The translations under genes were made by a program, and so were the position numbers. From the NCBI GenBank assembly GCA_937927195.1, contig CALBCY010000340.1, positions 1 through 38,761 on the forward strand: a DNA stretch of 38,761 bases, in the 5' to 3' direction. The stretch is from an uncultured Chitinophagales bacterium (GTDB lineage: Bacteria > Bacteroidota > Bacteroidia > Chitinophagales > UBA2359). This document shows positions 35,843 through 38,761 of this stretch, in pieces; position 1 is the stretch's first letter; every line of letters begins with the position of its first letter. Below the pieces are notes generated by a model. The model did not search any database. It was not told the origin of the DNA and saw only the letters and a list, made by a program, of their open reading frames with translations.

Positions 35843-36388
35843 AAATTTCTCCATTATTCAGCTGGGAAGTAGAATAAGGAATCATTGCTTTGATCTAATA
35901 CATTCAAAGCTAGGAAAATGAATTTCACGGTTAAGGATGCCTCTTTAAAAGTTCCTATTAATCAAAAATAATTCTTATAAAATTGATTTTAAAACTTAGT
36001 TTACAAGAGTCAGTTTTAAGCCTTTAAAAGGAGCATTTTGCCCTTTAAAGGTGTTTTCACCTCTTCATTTTCCTTTTACAAACTGAAATCGCACCTTTAA
36101 ACAGTGAAACCAAAGGCTTACAAAGTTTTTTAATTTATATGCAATTTATCTTCTTGCAAATGAACCAAAGCCCCCTTCCCCACAGTTATCCTTTCACACG
36201 CCAATAATAAAATACTGAATCGGATTTATTCAAAGTCTGAGTCTGGAACATAGAATTTAATTTATCACCTAGCATTCTGTTAAGGAACTGCTAAGAACAT
36301 TTCTAATTAAAACAAAATGCTTGTTTAGCCCCTTGGATTAATTTCTAAGGGGCTATAAGTACTTTAAAGGTCTATAATTGAGTCAGAA
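35843..36388. other. Convergent intergenic region with a minus-strand hairpin
   Basis: No gene is seen between the second LytTR regulator (plus) and the TPR kinase (minus). At 36002-36130 several CCTTTAAA-like words occur in both orientations, without clear organisation. The hairpin at 36326-36355 is listed separately. Confidence 0.55.
36326..36355 (-). terminator. Candidate terminator of the TPR kinase gene
   Basis: TAGCCCCTT (36326-36334) pairs perfectly with AAGGGGCTA (36347-36355), with a 12-base loop. On the minus strand it is followed by AACAAGCATTTTGTTTT, a moderately T-rich tail. It lies 33 bases past the stop codon of the kinase gene. Confidence 0.65.
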
Positions 36389-38017
36389 TCAGTCTAAGTC
36401 AAAGTCCAAATTAAAAACAGTCCCACCACTTTCGTTGTGAAGAAATTCTAAATTGGCATCCATTTGTTCACAAAAGGTATGGATCAATTTTATTCCAAAA
36501 GATTGACTGTTCTGTATCTTTTCCAAATCATCTATTCCCTGGCCATTGTCCGTTATTCTCAATCGTAATTTTTGCTTAGCTTGAAATTTCAATGAAATAG
36601 CAAGAACCGGATTTTCCTGTTCTGCAAAAGCATGCTTATAGGCATTGCTAATAATTTCATTGATTATTAAACATACTGGCATGGCAATGTTTACTGGTAA
36701 AATCAAATCTGGTTCCACATCAAATTCCAGTTCAATAATTTCTGACAAACCATAAGCTGTCGATAGACTCTCAGCAATTTCATCAATATACAAATCCATA
36801 TTTACTCCAATAACATCAACATTTTCTCCATACAATCTTTGATGAATTGAAACCATTGCCCGGATTCTTTCTTCACTCTTTTTCAAAGCTTTAATAGCTG
36901 CGGCATCTGTCAAAGTTTCTTTTTGAACTCTGATCAAACCTAAAATAACGACCAGGTTATTGTAAACACGATGATGCAGTTCTTTCATTAAAACCTGAGT
37001 TTTTAACTTATCAGATTCTTCTAAGATCAATTTCCTTTCCAATTCCTGCGTTTCATGCAGGGTTTGCATTTCACTCATTTTAGATATCACCATCTCTCCT
37101 CGCAGTTTTTCTTTTATCACATCATACTCCTCAAAGTATTTGATCGCTGCCTCAAAATCGCCAGTTTCTTTGTACAAATTTTTCAAAGAATTTAAAGCCA
37201 AAATTCGAATTTCTTTCAAGTTATTTTCTTTAGAAAACTCATTGCATTCAAGCAAATAACTTTCAGCTTTTTGATACTTTTTTTGACTTATCAGAAAAGC
37301 TCCAAGTCGCTCTAAAATCCCAGCATAACCCAAGTGATTATTGTAGGCCTTCCTGTTTTCCAAACAAAGCGCAAAGTATTTTTCAGCCTTTTTGTTCTCT
37401 TTGCGAAGATGAAACAACTGACCCAAAAGAGAATAAGTTGAGCCCAATAATTTATTCGAACCCAATTTTTGTTTCAGCTCCAGCGCGGTCATCAAGTAGG
37501 TATTTGCATTGTCTAAATCACCACTCTCCAAATAACATTGTCCAATGTTGTTGTAGGACTGAGCTAAATCGAATTCCCGCTTTAATTCTTTCCGGTATTT
37601 CAGTGAAATAAAATGCACCTTCAATGCCTCATCAAACTTTTTGAGTTCAATATAAACAGAACCAATATTGTTGTACATATTGGAAATACTCAGCTTTACT
37701 TTGTCATTTAACACTAGTCCTTTCAATACTTCTATCCCTTCATAAATATATTTGAATGCCAAATCAAAACTGCCAGTTTTCCTGTACAGCAATCCTAAAT
37801 TTCCTAAGCTATTTCCATAAAGCTCTTGATCATCAGTTCCTTTAACGAATAGAACCAATTCTCTCCAGGTTAAAATTCCTTTCTCATAATCCTGTTTGGC
37901 GTAATAAAAACGTCCTAAATCGCTGAGTGATTTTTTTATTCCATCCTCTGATTTATTTTCTTTATTGAATTTGACAGCAATCAATAAATCTTTTTCATTT
38001 AAGCCTTCCTCTTTCAT
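36389..38017 (-). CDS. Cytoplasmic TPR-HisKA_2 sensor histidine kinase
   Basis: A 542-residue protein from the ATG at 38017; a TTG one codon earlier is possible. Residues about 15-300 are seven or so TPR units (for example YGNSLGNLGLLYRKTGSFDL, AQSYNNIGQCYLESGDLDNA). A coiled linker (about 305-340) follows. The phosphotransfer helix has KELHHRVYNN with H348, the HisKA_2 pattern (usually HHRVKNN; Tyr replaces Lys here). The ATPase part has LIINEIISNAYKHAF and DNGQGI, then SFGIKLI. There is no membrane segment or signal peptide, unlike many Bacteroidota relatives with a periplasmic TPR part, so it should sense an internal protein or peptide signal. A LytTR regulator begins divergently 136 bases away and is its probable partner. 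Confidence 0.93.
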   Translation of the reverse strand: MKEEGLNEKDLLIAVKFNKENKSEDGIKKSLSDLGRFYYAKQDYEKGILTWRELVLFVKGTDDQELYGNSLGNLGLLYRKTGSFDLAFKYIYEGIEVLKGLVLNDKVKLSISNMYNNIGSVYIELKKFDEALKVHFISLKYRKELKREFDLAQSYNNIGQCYLESGDLDNANTYLMTALELKQKLGSNKLLGSTYSLLGQLFHLRKENKKAEKYFALCLENRKAYNNHLGYAGILERLGAFLISQKKYQKAESYLLECNEFSKENNLKEIRILALNSLKNLYKETGDFEAAIKYFEEYDVIKEKLRGEMVISKMSEMQTLHETQELERKLILEESDKLKTQVLMKELHHRVYNNLVVILGLIRVQKETLTDAAAIKALKKSEERIRAMVSIHQRLYGENVDVIGVNMDLYIDEIAESLSTAYGLSEIIELEFDVEPDLILPVNIAMPVCLIINEIISNAYKHAFAEQENPVLAISLKFQAKQKLRLRITDNGQGIDDLEKIQNSQSFGIKLIHTFCEQMDANLEFLHNESGGTVFNLDFDLD

Positions 38018-38153
38018 CAATATATATTTCTAAGTTTTCCGTTTTTTATAATTATTCAAGCAAATTCCAATCTTAATCCAACATTTATTACATTTACATA
38101 CCCCGACAATAGTATAAACCTTCCCGGAACATATTGGGAGCAATATAGATAAA

Positions 38154-38761
38154 ATGACCAAGGATTTACTTCTTATTGTTGAAGATGAATTATTGATTGC
38201 CAATGAAATTAGTGAATTATTGAAAGAGCTGGGCTTTCAAAATGTCAAAAATGTTCCTTCTGGCGAAGAGGCGCTAGAAATAGTGGCCAAAGAAAAGCCC
38301 TGCCTTATTCTAATGGACATTGAATTGAAAGGCAAGTTGAATGGAATAAAAACAGTCCATAAAATTCACGAACAGCATTCAGATATTGCCATCATCTACC
38401 TTTCCAAGGTTAGGGATTCTCTTACATTGAATAAAATGTATCCGACAAACCCGGAAAGTTTTATTCCAAAACCTTTTGATCATCATACCCTTTCCATTGC
38501 CATTCAAATAGCTTTGAATAAACAATTACAGGAAAAGAAAACAAAAGTTCAAACAAATCAAAAATTGTTGGATGATTCATTTTTTATAAGCAGCGGCAAT
38601 CAAGAAAAAAGAATTCAAACGAAAGACGTTTTGTATTTGAAATCTCAAGGTTCCTATTGTAACTTAATCACAGTAAATAGGACGCATGTTCTATCTATAA
38701 ACCTTAGTGTTTTTGAAGAGAGAGTCAACCAAAATCTTCTTGTCAGGGTCCAAAGGCAATT
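38154..38761 (+). CDS. LytTR-family response regulator, C-terminus cut by window edge
   Basis: The frame is open from the ATG at 38154 to the last base, about 202 residues. The receiver domain (1-115) has the acidic pocket E10/D11/E12 (LLLIVEDELL), the phosphoacceptor D55 in LILMDIELKG, S84 in IIYLSK and K106 in FIPKPFD. A linker (about 120-140) leads to a LytTR domain starting near residue 143 (FFISSGNQEKRIQTKDVLYL), whose last third is missing. The KG(K)LNGI turn after D55 resembles receivers partnered with HisKA_2 kinases. It differs from the two 252-residue regulators in the window. It is divergent from the TPR kinase, so the 38018-38153 gap should carry both promoters. Confidence 0.92.
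   Translation, partial: MTKDLLLIVEDELLIANEISELLKELGFQNVKNVPSGEEALEIVAKEKPCLILMDIELKGKLNGIKTVHKIHEQHSDIAIIYLSKVRDSLTLNKMYPTNPESFIPKPFDHHTLSIAIQIALNKQLQEKKTKVQTNQKLLDDSFFISSGNQEKRIQTKDVLYLKSQGSYCNLITVNRTHVLSINLSVFEERVNQNLLVRVQRQ

Overview
The window looks like chromosomal DNA of a Bacteroidota bacterium, probably of the Saprospiria/Lewinella-Haliscomenobacter type. This is inferred from gene content, not from a marker gene. The pointers are AT-rich intergenic DNA, LytS/LytTR two-component pairs, a TonB-dependent receptor with a carboxypeptidase-regulatory-like N-terminal domain, few Shine-Dalgarno sequences, and a giant secreted protein ending in a gliding-motility-type (type B) C-terminal domain for type IX secretion. 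No rRNA, tRNA, CRISPR array, transposase or phage gene was seen.

Layout. 1-4060: ordinary single genes, namely a partial metallo-beta-lactamase-fold hydrolase, a TfoX N-terminal-domain protein, an unknown membrane protein, a short-chain dehydrogenase and a THUMP-domain RNA methyltransferase. GC-rich repeat-bearing spacers follow the last two. 4289-7100 (minus strand): a LytTR response regulator, its LytS-type kinase and a secreted DUF5694-like protein. 7725-23246: one 5173-residue secreted repeat protein, about 40% of the window, with several families of internal repeats and a strong terminator behind it. 23886-28457: a YbdG-like mechanosensitive channel, a TetR-like regulator, and a divergent SulP transporter plus universal stress protein operon with a good candidate operator between regulator and transporter. 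28724-29650: an alpha/beta hydrolase. 29651-31312: repeat-rich, gene-poor DNA around a 62-residue peptide gene that resembles a RiPP precursor with a double-glycine leader and three near-identical core repeats. 31313-35804: a TonB-dependent receptor followed by a second LytS/LytTR pair. 36389-38761: a TPR-containing HisKA_2 kinase and a divergent LytTR response regulator cut by the window end.

How the genes may work together. Three kinase/regulator sets lie in 34 kb, two of them parallel paralogues with regulators of exactly 252 residues. The second pair is co-directional with the TonB receptor and could respond to its substrate. The TetR-like protein probably controls the SulP-Usp operon and itself. 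The giant protein should be exported by Sec and then the type IX machinery and anchored or released at the surface, but no type IX secretion gene is in the window. The item most worth following up is the small multi-core peptide gene at 30324-30512. It has its own promoter-length upstream space and terminator but no recognisable modification enzyme or exporter beside it.
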